From contig NZ_JACHEM010000005.1 in NCBI RefSeq assembly GCF_014207445.1, forward strand, positions 124,001-188,000: a stretch of DNA of 64,000 nt, read 5' to 3'. Below, in pieces: positions 33,095 to 40,830 of this stretch. A program made the translations under genes and the position numbers. This DNA comes from Streptomyces candidus (GTDB taxonomy: Bacteria; Actinomycetota; Actinomycetes; Streptomycetales; Streptomycetaceae). The notes under the pieces were generated by a model. That model ran no database searches, was not told the DNA's origin, and was given only the letters and a program-made list of their open reading frames with translations. How positions within the stretch are numbered: the first letter of the stretch is position 1; every line of letters starts with the position of its first letter.

Positions 33095-33836
33095 GATCCT
33101 CGAATTCATTTTGCCCTCCGAAAGGAATCTCTTCACAGAGCTGTCCGCGTCGGTGCATTGGGAAGACGTGGGAAAAGGGCGGCGAGCCGCCGTACTCACG
33201 AGGGTCGACGAAGCGGGGGTAGTGCCGCTGGTACGCACGACCACTCAGTACGGCGGACCGGCGCAGCGTTTCCAGACGGTTCACGAACGGCTGGCACAGC
33301 GGATTCGCAAAAGTGCGGAACTCCCGATCGGCTTCAACAACGCTCTTGTCGAGAACTATACGAACGCCTACAAAACGATGGGTGGCCATTCCGATCAGGC
33401 CCTCGATCTGGCCGACGATTCCCATATTGCCGTATTCTCGTGCTACGAGCGTCCCGAAGTGAGCCCACAGAGAAAGATCATATTCGAAGCAAAGGGGCCC
33501 GGTGGTGAGAAGTTCGAAATCCCCCTCGCTCAACACAGTGTGGTCGCGTTCTCGGTGAAGTTGAACCGGCTGCTCAGGCACAAAATCGTCTTGGACACAG
33601 CCGTTCGGTCAACGGAGAATCAGTGGCTGGGCGTTACGTTTCGCGCGTCGAAGACCCTTCTTCGGTTTCGGGACGGTCACGCGTACCTCCCGCAGGGCGC
33701 ACGCCTCATGTCGGCAGACGATGAGGGGAGGCACGAGTTCTACCGGCTACGGCGCCGCGAGAACACGGAAACGGACTTCAACTACCCTCCGCTGACGTAC
33801 ACCATCAGCGAGAGCGACCTGATGCCACCGGTGTGA
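33066..33836 (+). CDS. AlkB-like 2OG-Fe(II) oxygenase, second of a tandem pair
   Basis: 256 residues, starting inside the end of the previous gene. The segment 'FNNALVENYTNAYKTMGGHS' then DQALDLADDSHIAVFSCYE matches the AlkB core, with H108-S-D110 as iron ligands. 'QHSVVAFSVKLNRLLRHKIV' provides distal H172, and 'NQWLGVTFRASKTLLRF' the 2OG-binding R193. AlkB enzymes oxidatively demethylate nucleic acids or proteins, and related oxygenases hydroxylate small molecules. Overlap and shared motifs imply the two proteins act together, possibly as a heterodimer. GC is visibly lower than flanking genes. The fold is fairly secure; the substrate is not. Confidence 0.72.
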   Translation: MHPESRLADEILEFILPSERNLFTELSASVHWEDVGKGRRAAVLTRVDEAGVVPLVRTTTQYGGPAQRFQTVHERLAQRIRKSAELPIGFNNALVENYTNAYKTMGGHSDQALDLADDSHIAVFSCYERPEVSPQRKIIFEAKGPGGEKFEIPLAQHSVVAFSVKLNRLLRHKIVLDTAVRSTENQWLGVTFRASKTLLRFRDGHAYLPQGARLMSADDEGRHEFYRLRRRENTETDFNYPPLTYTISESDLMPPV

Positions 33837-34003
33837 TCTGGGGACGAGAGAACACACGGACCATGCAGCGGCGTTCGAAGTTCACCTGCGTGCACGCTGC
33901 TCCGTGACCGCCGCTGCGGGCCGACTCCGACTCGGGCTCCGGTTCAGCCCGCGGCCCGTCGGGCTCACGGCGGTGACGGGGACCTGCGGCCCGCACCGTG
34001 CCG

Positions 34004-34520
34004 TCAGTTCGCCACAGCTTCGATCAGGGAGAACGGTGCGGCCTCCTGGAGCGGGGTGACCGAAGTGACGGACAGGCCCGCGCGGTGGCACACGTCCTCG
34101 AAGTCCTTGCGGGTGCGCTCCCTGCCGCCCACGTTCACCAACATGTTGCGGTCGCTCAAGTACGTGATTCCGCCGTCGGTCACCTCGGCGCCGGTGTCGA
34201 CGACAGCGAGCAGCGTCCGTGCAGCCCGTGCCGTTCCAGAGTCTTCGGCGCCTCCGCGAGGCCCTCCGTCGTGTCGAGGACCGTACCGGTGAGGCCCGGA
34301 TGCGCGTCGAGTACACCGGCAAGGAGGGTCCCGCTGCCCCCGCCGACGTCCGTGACCGTGCCGAACCTGCCGAAGTCGAAGGCATACGGGAGCGCGGTGG
34401 CGGCCCCCGAGACGGCCTGGCTCATCGCCGCGTGGAAATCCGCGGACAGCTCGGGGTGCTGGGCGAGGTAGCTGAAGAAGTCGGTGCCGAAGACGGTGGC
34501 GTCGAGACGGCCGGCAGGTC
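34004..34520 (-). pseudogene. Remnant of an SAM-dependent O-methyltransferase
   Basis: The reverse strand carries two blocks of a hydroxyneurosporene/acetylserotonin-type O-methyltransferase in different frames. The upstream block has 'ATVFGTDFFSYLAQHPELSA' and SAM motif I 'FGTVTDVGGGSGTLLAGVLD', running to 'LERHGLHGR' near 34220. It is followed directly by the C-terminal block 'TLLAVVDTGAEVTDGGITYL', 'SDRNMLVNVGGRERTRKDFE' and 'PFSLIEAVAN'. The ~50-residue centre (acidic motif and general-base region, H-x-W-D-D) is missing, and so is the N-terminal dimerisation domain. It cannot encode an active enzyme. Confidence 0.85.
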
Positions 34521-34525
34521 GCGGC

Positions 34526-34576
34526 ACCGGGCAAGTTGAGGTACCGGGCAGGCCGAGTTACCGGGCAGGATGAGTA
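34526..34576. repeat. Three imperfect 17-bp tandem repeats
   Basis: Units at 34526-34542, 34543-34559 and 34560-34576 all begin ACCGGGCA and share the pattern ACCGGGCAGGNNGAGTT. They sit exactly at the truncated 5' end of the methyltransferase remnant, so they may mark the deletion breakpoint. Confidence 0.6.
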
Positions 34577-34605
34577 CGGCTACTCAGGTCCGCGGCGTTC
34601 CGCTG

Positions 34606-34633
34606 TCGGATGATGCAGTTCAACATCATCCGA
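34606..34633. promoter_or_regulatory. Perfect dyad operator (10-bp arms) before the acyltransferase gene
   Basis: TCGGATGATG (34606-34615) and CATCATCCGA (34624-34633) are exact inverted copies with an eight-base spacer, ending 16 bp before ATG 34650. The size fits a TetR- or MarR-type dimer. No such regulator is encoded next to it, so it would be controlled in trans. Confidence 0.6.
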
Positions 34634-34649
34634 GTCAGGGGACCGACAC

Positions 34650-35312
34650 ATGCTCAGCCGCCTCGCCGACGTCCTGGTGCCGGCCGTGGGACGCCTTACG
34701 GTCACGGCCGACCCCGGGGCCGAACTGGCCCCCGGCAGCATCCTCACCGCGAACCACACCTCCCTCGCCGACCCCGCCGTCGTGCTCGCCGCCCTGCACC
34801 GTCTCGGGGTCCGTCCGGTCGTCATGGCGACCGCGGGGCTGTGGCGCGTGCCGGTCCTCGGTCGCATGCTCGCCCGCGAGGGACACATCCCCGTCCACCG
34901 CGGTGACCGACGCGCGGCAAGCGCCCTGGACGGGGCCGCGGAGGCGCTGGAGCGCGGACGCCTGGTCCTGATCTACGCCGAGGGCGGTCTCCCGGTCAGG
35001 GCGGACGTCGCGGAGGCGGCCCCTGGGGCCTTCCGTTCCGGACTGTCCCGGCTGGTGCGGCGCACGGGTGCTCCAGTCGTGCCCGTGGGCCAGGCCGGTG
35101 CTCGCCGGGTCACCTCCGGAAGCAGGGCCAAACAGATCGGGGGACTGCTCACGGCGCCGTTGCGTCGCCCGGACCTGCACGTGCACGTAGGGCCGGCGAT
35201 CGAGCCCACGGCCGACGGCGTCATCCGCACCGGACACGCCCACGCGGCGGTGACGGCCGCCTGGCGCACTGCCGCCGCCCGGCTCGGTGAGCCGGCGGCG
35301 TCGGCCGCGTAG
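34650..35312 (+). CDS. Lysophospholipid / 1-acylglycerol-3-phosphate acyltransferase
   Basis: 220 residues; ATG 34650 follows AGGGGA. The PlsC-type catalytic motif N-H-x4-D is 'TANHTSLADPAVV' (H36, D41). The substrate-binding block is 'REGHIPVHRGDRRAASALDG', and the later 'VLIYAEGGLPVRADVAEAAP' takes the place of the usual F-P-E-G block. The enzyme transfers an acyl chain to a lysophospholipid at the cytoplasmic face of the membrane. The sequence is shorter than essential PlsC proteins, so it may serve a specialised lipid. A dyad operator lies immediately upstream. Confidence 0.88.
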   Translation: MLSRLADVLVPAVGRLTVTADPGAELAPGSILTANHTSLADPAVVLAALHRLGVRPVVMATAGLWRVPVLGRMLAREGHIPVHRGDRRAASALDGAAEALERGRLVLIYAEGGLPVRADVAEAAPGAFRSGLSRLVRRTGAPVVPVGQAGARRVTSGSRAKQIGGLLTAPLRRPDLHVHVGPAIEPTADGVIRTGHAHAAVTAAWRTAAARLGEPAASAA

Positions 35313-35353
35313 TCGGCAACGTCCGCCCGCGGGTGCCTTCAGGAACCGCACCG

Positions 35354-35833
35354 TCACCGTACGTCCGACAACCGGTCCAGCTCCCTGCGGATCGCCTCCC
35401 GCAACTCGTCGTGCTGCGGACCGAGTGCGTACGTGTCGTCGCTCCAGCTCTCGCGCGGATACAGCCAGACAGGCATGCGTACGACGTCAGCGGGCTCCCA
35501 GTCGAAGCGCGGCCACACGTGCGCGTGCAGGAAGCCGTCGGTATTGCCGAGGATCTCCAGGTTCACCCGGCGGAAAGCCGGGTCCAGGCGCCCGCACGCA
35601 CGCTCCACGGCTTCCCCGAGCCGATCCATGTCGGACAGGAAGGCCGAGCGCCGCGCCCGCGGAAGGTCCGACAGCCGCTCCACCGCTGGGTCGTCCGTCA
35701 GCAGCACCGAGTATCCGGGCAGGAACTGCACGTCCCCGATCACCGCGAACCCCGCGTCGAGACGCCTGAGGACGGACGGGTTCTCTCCGCGCAGCGCGCT
35801 TCCGATGCGATCCGCCCGCCAGTCATTGCCCAT
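35354..35833 (-). CDS. HIT-like (histidine triad) hydrolase
   Basis: 159 residues from ATG 35833. The segment 'LEILGNTDGFLHAHVWPRFD' contains the H-x-H pattern of HIT nucleotide hydrolases. 'AVIGDVQFLPGYSVLLTDDP' is the typical upstream strand pair. The canonical third histidine position is Pro/Arg here (H-A-H-V-W-P-R-F), so it is a divergent HIT member. It probably hydrolyses a dinucleotide or nucleoside phosphoramidate. It converges with the acyltransferase gene, 41 bp apart. Confidence 0.8.
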   Translation of the reverse strand: MGNDWRADRIGSALRGENPSVLRRLDAGFAVIGDVQFLPGYSVLLTDDPAVERLSDLPRARRSAFLSDMDRLGEAVERACGRLDPAFRRVNLEILGNTDGFLHAHVWPRFDWEPADVVRMPVWLYPRESWSDDTYALGPQHDELREAIRRELDRLSDVR

Positions 35834-35996
35834 GGCGGCGACGCTACACGCCACTGTCGGTCCACCAACTGCCGTACGCCCACGGGAACCACACCCCGCG
35901 AGGCCGGGAGGCCAGGCGCCCGTACGCACCGCGCCGGGCGCGGCGATGTGGGCCGACCGCTCAACTCAGTCGCGTCCGGGCGCCGGTGATGCGGGG

Positions 35997-36437
35997 TCAG
36001 CGGCGGCCGGTGGCGAGGGTGACGAGGAACTGGCCGCCGCCCGTCTCGACGTGGGCGGTCACCGGCAGGCCCGGTACGAGTCGGGAGAACCGGTCCACCA
36101 GCCAGTCCGCCGCCTCCTGGGCGTCCCGCTCGGTCGGACAGCGGCCCACCATTTCGCGGCCCCCCTTGCGCTCGAGCCTCGCGGCAACGGCGATCAGCGG
36201 CGCGGGCTCGACCACGTACAGGTGCTCGGGCCAGGCGATGACCGCCTTGACCGCGCCCTTGCGGGTGTTGCACCCGCGGTGCGCGAGCCGCTCGGCGACC
36301 TTGGCCTTCCGGTCGGCGGTCCGGCTGTCGACGCTGGGGCCCCGCGGGTCGTTGACCGACTCGTCGGGGTCGACCGGCTCGTCACACACCCAGCAGCGCC
36401 AACCGTCGCGCTCTGCCACATCATCAAGGAGACTCAC
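35997..36437 (-). CDS. HNH-like zinc-motif protein
   Basis: 146 residues. The N-terminus 'ERDGWRCWVCDEPVDPDESV' has a C-x-x-C pair after the G-W-R-C pattern of HNH nucleases, and 'ERLAHRGCNTRKG' supplies the H-x-x-C-N-x-x-K/R element. These are the metal-binding and active-site features of small HNH proteins, although the central His of the ideal motif is not obvious. The C-terminal half ('GREMVGRCPTERDAQEAADW') is a separate alpha/beta domain. Nuclease activity is possible but unproven. Confidence 0.7.
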   Translation of the reverse strand: MSLLDDVAERDGWRCWVCDEPVDPDESVNDPRGPSVDSRTADRKAKVAERLAHRGCNTRKGAVKAVIAWPEHLYVVEPAPLIAVAARLERKGGREMVGRCPTERDAQEAADWLVDRFSRLVPGLPVTAHVETGGGQFLVTLATGRR

Positions 36438-36724
36438 CCGAGCAACCTAGCCTGTCCGGCCGCCTCCCCACGCACCAGGCCCCCAGCGAAGTCCCCAGGT
36501 CCGGCCAGGAGCACGTAACGGAACGGCGAGCTCTGCGTCGGGACGCCCATCTCTCCCTCGGCTTCGCTCACGGCCCGGGGTGCGTGCTCCCCGGCTGCGC
36601 TGTCGCCCCGGCGGCCCTGCGTCGCCACGCCCTCGCCCGGCGGGCGTACCCCTGGCGCTCCGAGAGCTCGGGGATCCGGGGCGCGCCGGGACGGCAGAAC
36701 GTTTCTGCGCGCCGGTGGTCGCTG

Positions 36725-37096
36725 CTACCGCGGTGGCGAGACCTGGTGCGGCGTGCCGTGGGGATCAGTGTCCGACGGGTCCCCGGGCGGGCCGGCCAGG
36801 GGACCTTCCTGCCGACCGCCCGTCGCGGAGGGCCGCGCGCCCAGGCGCCTTCGGGGGGCCTGCCGTTCCAGAACCGCCGTGAGGGTGGCGACGGTCGCCT
36901 CCTGCTGTGCGAGCAGGGCGGCAAGGGTGGACTCCGCCCGGGCCGCCGCCCGGCCGGTCCTCACCCGTTCGGCCTCGGCCAGCGCGGATGCCTCCTGGGC
37001 CCGCCGGTAGCGCCGCTGCGCGTCCTCCAGTGCCCGCTCGACCGCCTGACAGCGGGCGACCGCGTCCTGCAGCGCTTCATCGTCCTCGTGCGTCAT
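36725..37096 (-). CDS. Coiled-coil protein of unknown function
   Basis: 123 residues from ATG 37096. Residues ~1-80 are one long amphipathic helix ('DEALQDAVARCQAVERALED', 'LAALLAQQEATVATLTAVLE') with clear heptads; the rest is a disordered Pro/Gly tail. The ribosome-binding site is weak and the frame is open upstream, so the start is uncertain. No family is recognised. Confidence 0.5.
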   Translation of the reverse strand: MTHEDDEALQDAVARCQAVERALEDAQRRYRRAQEASALAEAERVRTGRAAARAESTLAALLAQQEATVATLTAVLERQAPRRRLGARPSATGGRQEGPLAGPPGDPSDTDPHGTPHQVSPPR

Positions 37097-37434
37097 GCCA
37101 GGCTCAACGCCTTCGACGTGTACGGGGATGCGGGCTGTGCGAAACGTGTCCCGTACCTCGCCGGGTCGGGCAGGGAAACGATTCGTCCACCCGGGTCGTA
37201 CGGCAGCCGCTTCCGGCGGTACGGGACATGCGCGCGTGCCTCCCCCATCGGCACGGCGGCGGTTCCCGGGTGCGTGCACGCCGGCGACTTACCTACGTCG
37301 ACGCTGCGGGCGGTACTGACAGCGGCGGCCGGACGTCGCCGCCCGGTCAGGAGGGGTTCTGCCATTGCCTCAAGGGGTACGGGAACCGGCAGTAAACGAT
37401 CATTCACCCACTCGCGCGGCACGAGGGCGGACAG
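37097..37434. other. Intergenic region before the acyl-CoA dehydrogenase gene
   Basis: I find no gene here. It holds the divergent promoters for the coiled-coil gene (-) and the dehydrogenase (+); a GAGGGCGGA ribosome-binding site ends it. No convincing dyad was found. Confidence 0.4.
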
Positions 37435-38625
37435 ATGGCTGACACGGCTGACGGCATGCTGGTAGAGGACCTGTACCGGTTCGAGGAACTGCTGGACGAC
37501 GCGGAGCGGGCAACGCTCCACCGGGTACGCGAGTTCCTGCGCGAGGAGGTGGCCCCGCACGCCGACGCCTGGTGGGGGAAGGCGGCGTTCCCGCACCATC
37601 TCGTCCCGCGCTTCGGGGAGCTGGGCATCGCCGGCATGGGGTACGAGGAGTGCGCGGGCGCTCCGGCGAGCAGCCTGCTCAGCGGGTTCATCGCGCTGGA
37701 GATGGCGCGGGTCGACGCGTCGGTGGCCACGTTCTACGGGGTGCACGCGGGGCTGGCCATGGGGAGCATCGCCCGGTGCGGCTCGCCGGAACAGCGCCGC
37801 CGCTGGCTGCCGGCCATGGGCCGGATGGAGCAGATCGGGGCGTTCGCACTGACCGAGCCGCAGGGTGGTTCCGATGTCGCGCTGGGGCTGCGGACCACCG
37901 CGCGGCGCGAGGGCGACACCTGGGTCCTCAACGGCGAGAAGCGGTGGATCGGCAACGCGACCTTCGCCGACCTCGTGGTCGTCTGGGCCAGGGAGGAGGG
38001 GGAGGGCGGCGGCGTGCGCGGTTTCGTCGTCGAGGCGTCGACGCCGGGATTCAAGGCCACCCTCATCGAGAACAAGATCGCCCTGCGGACCGTCGAGAAC
38101 GCCGACATCGTCCTCACGGAGTGCCGGGTGCCCGAGGAGAACCGGCTCCAGGAGGCCCATGGCTTCCGGGACACCGCGGACGTCCTGCGGCACACCCGCA
38201 GCGGTGTGGCGTGGGAAGCCGTGGGAGTGATGCTGGCGGCGTACCGGATCGCCCTGGACTACACGCGCGAGCGCGAGCAGTTCGGAGGGCCCGTCGCCCG
38301 GTTCCAGCTCGTCCAGGACCTCCTGGTACGGATGCTGAGTGATGCCACCTCCTGTCTGGGGATGGTCGTGCGGCTCGCGCAGCTGGAGGACGCCGGCACC
38401 TTCCGCGACGAGCACTCCGCGATGGCGAAGGCGCACTGCACCACCCGGATGCGGGAGGTCGTGGGCTGGGGGCGCGAACTCCTGGCGGGCAACGGCATCG
38501 TGCTCGACTACGGCATCGGCCGTTTCGTCGCCGACGCGGAGGCCCTCTACTCGTACGAGGGCACCAGGGAGATCAACACTTTGATCACCGGCCGCGCGGT
38601 CACGGGCATCGGCGCGTTCGTCTGA
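37435..38625 (+). CDS. Acyl-CoA dehydrogenase (glutaryl-CoA-dehydrogenase-like)
   Basis: 396 residues. The FAD-binding block is 'IGAFALTEPQGGSDVALGLR' and the substrate strand 'GEKRWIGNATFADLVVVWAR'. The C-terminal helix block 'ALYSYEGTREINTLITGRAV' carries the catalytic Glu (Y-E-G-T) in the position used by short-chain and glutaryl-CoA dehydrogenases. Overall length and the 'GVHAGLAMGSIARCGSPEQR' region fit the GCDH-like branch. It oxidises an acyl-CoA at C2-C3 using an electron-transfer flavoprotein. No partner genes are adjacent. Confidence 0.92.
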   Translation: MADTADGMLVEDLYRFEELLDDAERATLHRVREFLREEVAPHADAWWGKAAFPHHLVPRFGELGIAGMGYEECAGAPASSLLSGFIALEMARVDASVATFYGVHAGLAMGSIARCGSPEQRRRWLPAMGRMEQIGAFALTEPQGGSDVALGLRTTARREGDTWVLNGEKRWIGNATFADLVVVWAREEGEGGGVRGFVVEASTPGFKATLIENKIALRTVENADIVLTECRVPEENRLQEAHGFRDTADVLRHTRSGVAWEAVGVMLAAYRIALDYTREREQFGGPVARFQLVQDLLVRMLSDATSCLGMVVRLAQLEDAGTFRDEHSAMAKAHCTTRMREVVGWGRELLAGNGIVLDYGIGRFVADAEALYSYEGTREINTLITGRAVTGIGAFV

Positions 38626-38741
38626 GCCCGCGTCCGCACCCGTACTCGCCACCTGCTCCGTACCGCCCGCTGGGCGTGTGCCGGAGTGTCGCCCTGCGTT
38701 CTGTCGTTGCGTCAAACGGGCACATATGCCAGGTCGTCTAC

Positions 38742-38775
38742 GTAAATCCCTTAATATTCCTATTGGTGGATTTAC
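38742..38775. promoter_or_regulatory. Dyad GTAAATCC-N18-GGATTTAC in an AT-rich island
   Basis: Perfect eight-base arms (38742-38749 and 38768-38775) flank an AT-rich core (TTAATATTCCTATTG) ten bases before the phosphatase GTG. The base composition is sharply different from the surroundings. A promoter with a flanking operator is the simplest reading. Confidence 0.5.
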
Positions 38776-38784
38776 TGTCCATGC

Positions 38785-40716
38785 GTGACGAATACCCCGA
38801 GCGCTCCTCCGAGTGCCTTCCTTGCGCCGCCGCCGGGTGCCCGCCGACCGGACCCGGGGCGGCGGGCCTTCCTCGCCGCGGTGGGTGCTGTGGGTGTGAG
38901 CGCCGCGGTGGGTGCTCCCGCTTATGCTTCCGACCGGGCGGGTGAGGGTGTCCGCGACGATGCGTACGTCGATGTCCAGTTGCTGAACATCACCGACCTG
39001 CACGGGTACCTCCAGGGTCCGGTCGGCAGGGATGCGGTCATCCAGGGCGCAGGCGGCGTCAGTTACACGGTGGGGGGCGTCGCCGCGATGGGCACCCATC
39101 TGCAGCGGTTGCGCAAGGGGCGGCGCAATTCGCTGTTCTTCGCGCCGGGCGACCTCTTCTCCGGGTGGGAGTTCGGTGCGGCGGCGTTCGCGGACGAGCC
39201 GACCATCGAGGCGCTCAACGCGCTGGGGCTGGACTTCGCCACCGCCGGGAATCACGAGTTCGACAAGTCGCCCTCGTTCCTGACCCGCCACATGATGGAG
39301 GGTGAGCCGTTCCCGGTGGTGGGGCAGGACACCGGGTTCAGGGACTCCACCGGAGAGCCGTTCCAGGGGGCGGATTTCCCGTACTACAGCGGCAACGTGG
39401 TGCGTTCGGGCAGCGGACAGACGGTGCTGCGGCCGTATCACGTCGAGTACGTGCAGGGTGGCCTGGGCAACCGCATGCTGCCGATCGGGTTCATCCACCT
39501 CACGGTCGTCGGCATGGAGAACATGCCCGGCTCCTTCCACCCCGGCCTGCGGACGCTCGGGGATCTCGCGACCGCAGACCGGTGCGCGAGGGAGCTCAAG
39601 GTGCGCGGTGTGAACGCGATCGTGCTGTGCATCCACGACGGAGCGACCGCCGGCGACGACTTCAACAGCGGCAGCAATCCGTCCGGACCGGCCTACGACC
39701 TCGCGCTGAAGGTGTCGCCGGACATCGACGCCATTGTCTGCGGGCACTGGCACAGCCGGTTCAACATGATGGTGCCCGATCCGCGCGGAGTGCCCCGCCC
39801 CTTCGTCGAAGCCGGGTACCACGGGCAGGTCATCAACGAGATCAACCTCTACCTGGACCCGCTGACCGGAAAGGTCGTCCGCGATCTGACCGTGTCCACC
39901 AGCCACCCCAACACCCGGGACGTCACTCCGCACCCGAAGCTCAAGGCGATCGCCGACTACTGGGCCGAGCGGGCGCTGGAGCGCGCGAGGAGCCCGATCG
40001 GCAGACAGAGCGGTCCCTTCACCCGCGTGCGGAACGCGGCGGGGCAGAGCACCATGGGCGACCTCGCCGCCGACTGGACACTGTGGGCGGCGAGCAGCCC
40101 GGTCCCGGCGTACGACGATTCGAACATCCATCCCTTCGTTCCCGCGCAGCTCGCCCTCGTCCCGCTCGCGCCCCAGGACGGGCGCCCCGTCATGCGGGGC
40201 GATCTGGTCCCGTCGGCCGACGGCGGGGACACGGTGACCTTCGGGAAGGCGTGGGCGGCGATCGGCCGGAGCAGTCCCACCGTCAGCGTGACGGTGACGG
40301 GCCAACAGATCCACGACGCCCTCGAACAGCAGTGGACCAAGGACTCCTCGGGAGCGGTACGGTTCGCCCCGCTGGCTGTCTCGCACAACGTCCGCTACTC
40401 CTTCAACTCGGCAGGCGCGGTGGGTGACCGCGTCGACGCGGCGGAGGTGTTCATCGACGGTGCACCGCTGCAGCCCGGCGCCGACTACCGGGTCGCCTGT
40501 ACCTCGCGCACCGTGCTCGGCCTCGACGGCTTTCCCGCACTCGCCACCCACCGCCTGCCCTACCGTTTCGAGCGCGACTGCGAGAGCTTCATCGCCTACG
40601 TACGCGCCCAGCCGATGCTGGACCCCTCCCCGCTGAAGCGGGTCACGGCATACGAGAAGAAGCGCCGCAGCGAAGGGGACCGGATCACCGTGCGCACGGG
40701 CTCCGCACGCCGATAG
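38785..40716 (+). CDS. Tat-exported 5'-nucleotidase-like metallophosphatase
   Basis: 643 residues from GTG 38785. The N-terminus 'PDPGRRAFLAAVGAVGVSAA' is a twin-arginine signal, cleaved near 'APAYA'. The metallophosphatase domain has 'QLLNITDLHGYLQ' (D-x-H), 'FFAPGDLFSG' (G-D), 'FATAGNHEFDKSP' (G-N-H-E) and 'DAIVCGHWHSRFN' (G-H-x-H), a full binuclear metal site. The C-terminal 5'-nucleotidase domain starts about residue 400 and includes 'TFGKAWAAIGRSSPTVSVTV'. It probably releases phosphate from extracellular nucleotides. The ribosome-binding site is not obvious, so the transcript may be leaderless or nearly so. Confidence 0.92.
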   Translation: MTNTPSAPPSAFLAPPPGARRPDPGRRAFLAAVGAVGVSAAVGAPAYASDRAGEGVRDDAYVDVQLLNITDLHGYLQGPVGRDAVIQGAGGVSYTVGGVAAMGTHLQRLRKGRRNSLFFAPGDLFSGWEFGAAAFADEPTIEALNALGLDFATAGNHEFDKSPSFLTRHMMEGEPFPVVGQDTGFRDSTGEPFQGADFPYYSGNVVRSGSGQTVLRPYHVEYVQGGLGNRMLPIGFIHLTVVGMENMPGSFHPGLRTLGDLATADRCARELKVRGVNAIVLCIHDGATAGDDFNSGSNPSGPAYDLALKVSPDIDAIVCGHWHSRFNMMVPDPRGVPRPFVEAGYHGQVINEINLYLDPLTGKVVRDLTVSTSHPNTRDVTPHPKLKAIADYWAERALERARSPIGRQSGPFTRVRNAAGQSTMGDLAADWTLWAASSPVPAYDDSNIHPFVPAQLALVPLAPQDGRPVMRGDLVPSADGGDTVTFGKAWAAIGRSSPTVSVTVTGQQIHDALEQQWTKDSSGAVRFAPLAVSHNVRYSFNSAGAVGDRVDAAEVFIDGAPLQPGADYRVACTSRTVLGLDGFPALATHRLPYRFERDCESFIAYVRAQPMLDPSPLKRVTAYEKKRRSEGDRITVRTGSARR

Positions 40717-40830
40717 CACCTGCGGTGACCTGCCACGCCCGGCAGGATGACCGACATGGACGACGAGCGGAACACGGGCTTGTCAGCCGTGCCCCACGCC
40801 ACAGCGCGCGCCCGAGCGTTCCCTCCGGCG

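Noticed and set aside
36434..36628. 64-residue minus-strand ORF before the HNH-like gene
   Set aside because: Its end overlaps the HNH start and it has no clear ribosome-binding site or family features; could be a short leader but support is too thin.
37093..40719. 1208-residue minus-strand open frame
   Set aside because: Antisense to the acyl-CoA dehydrogenase and 5'-nucleotidase genes, both of which have complete catalytic motifs.
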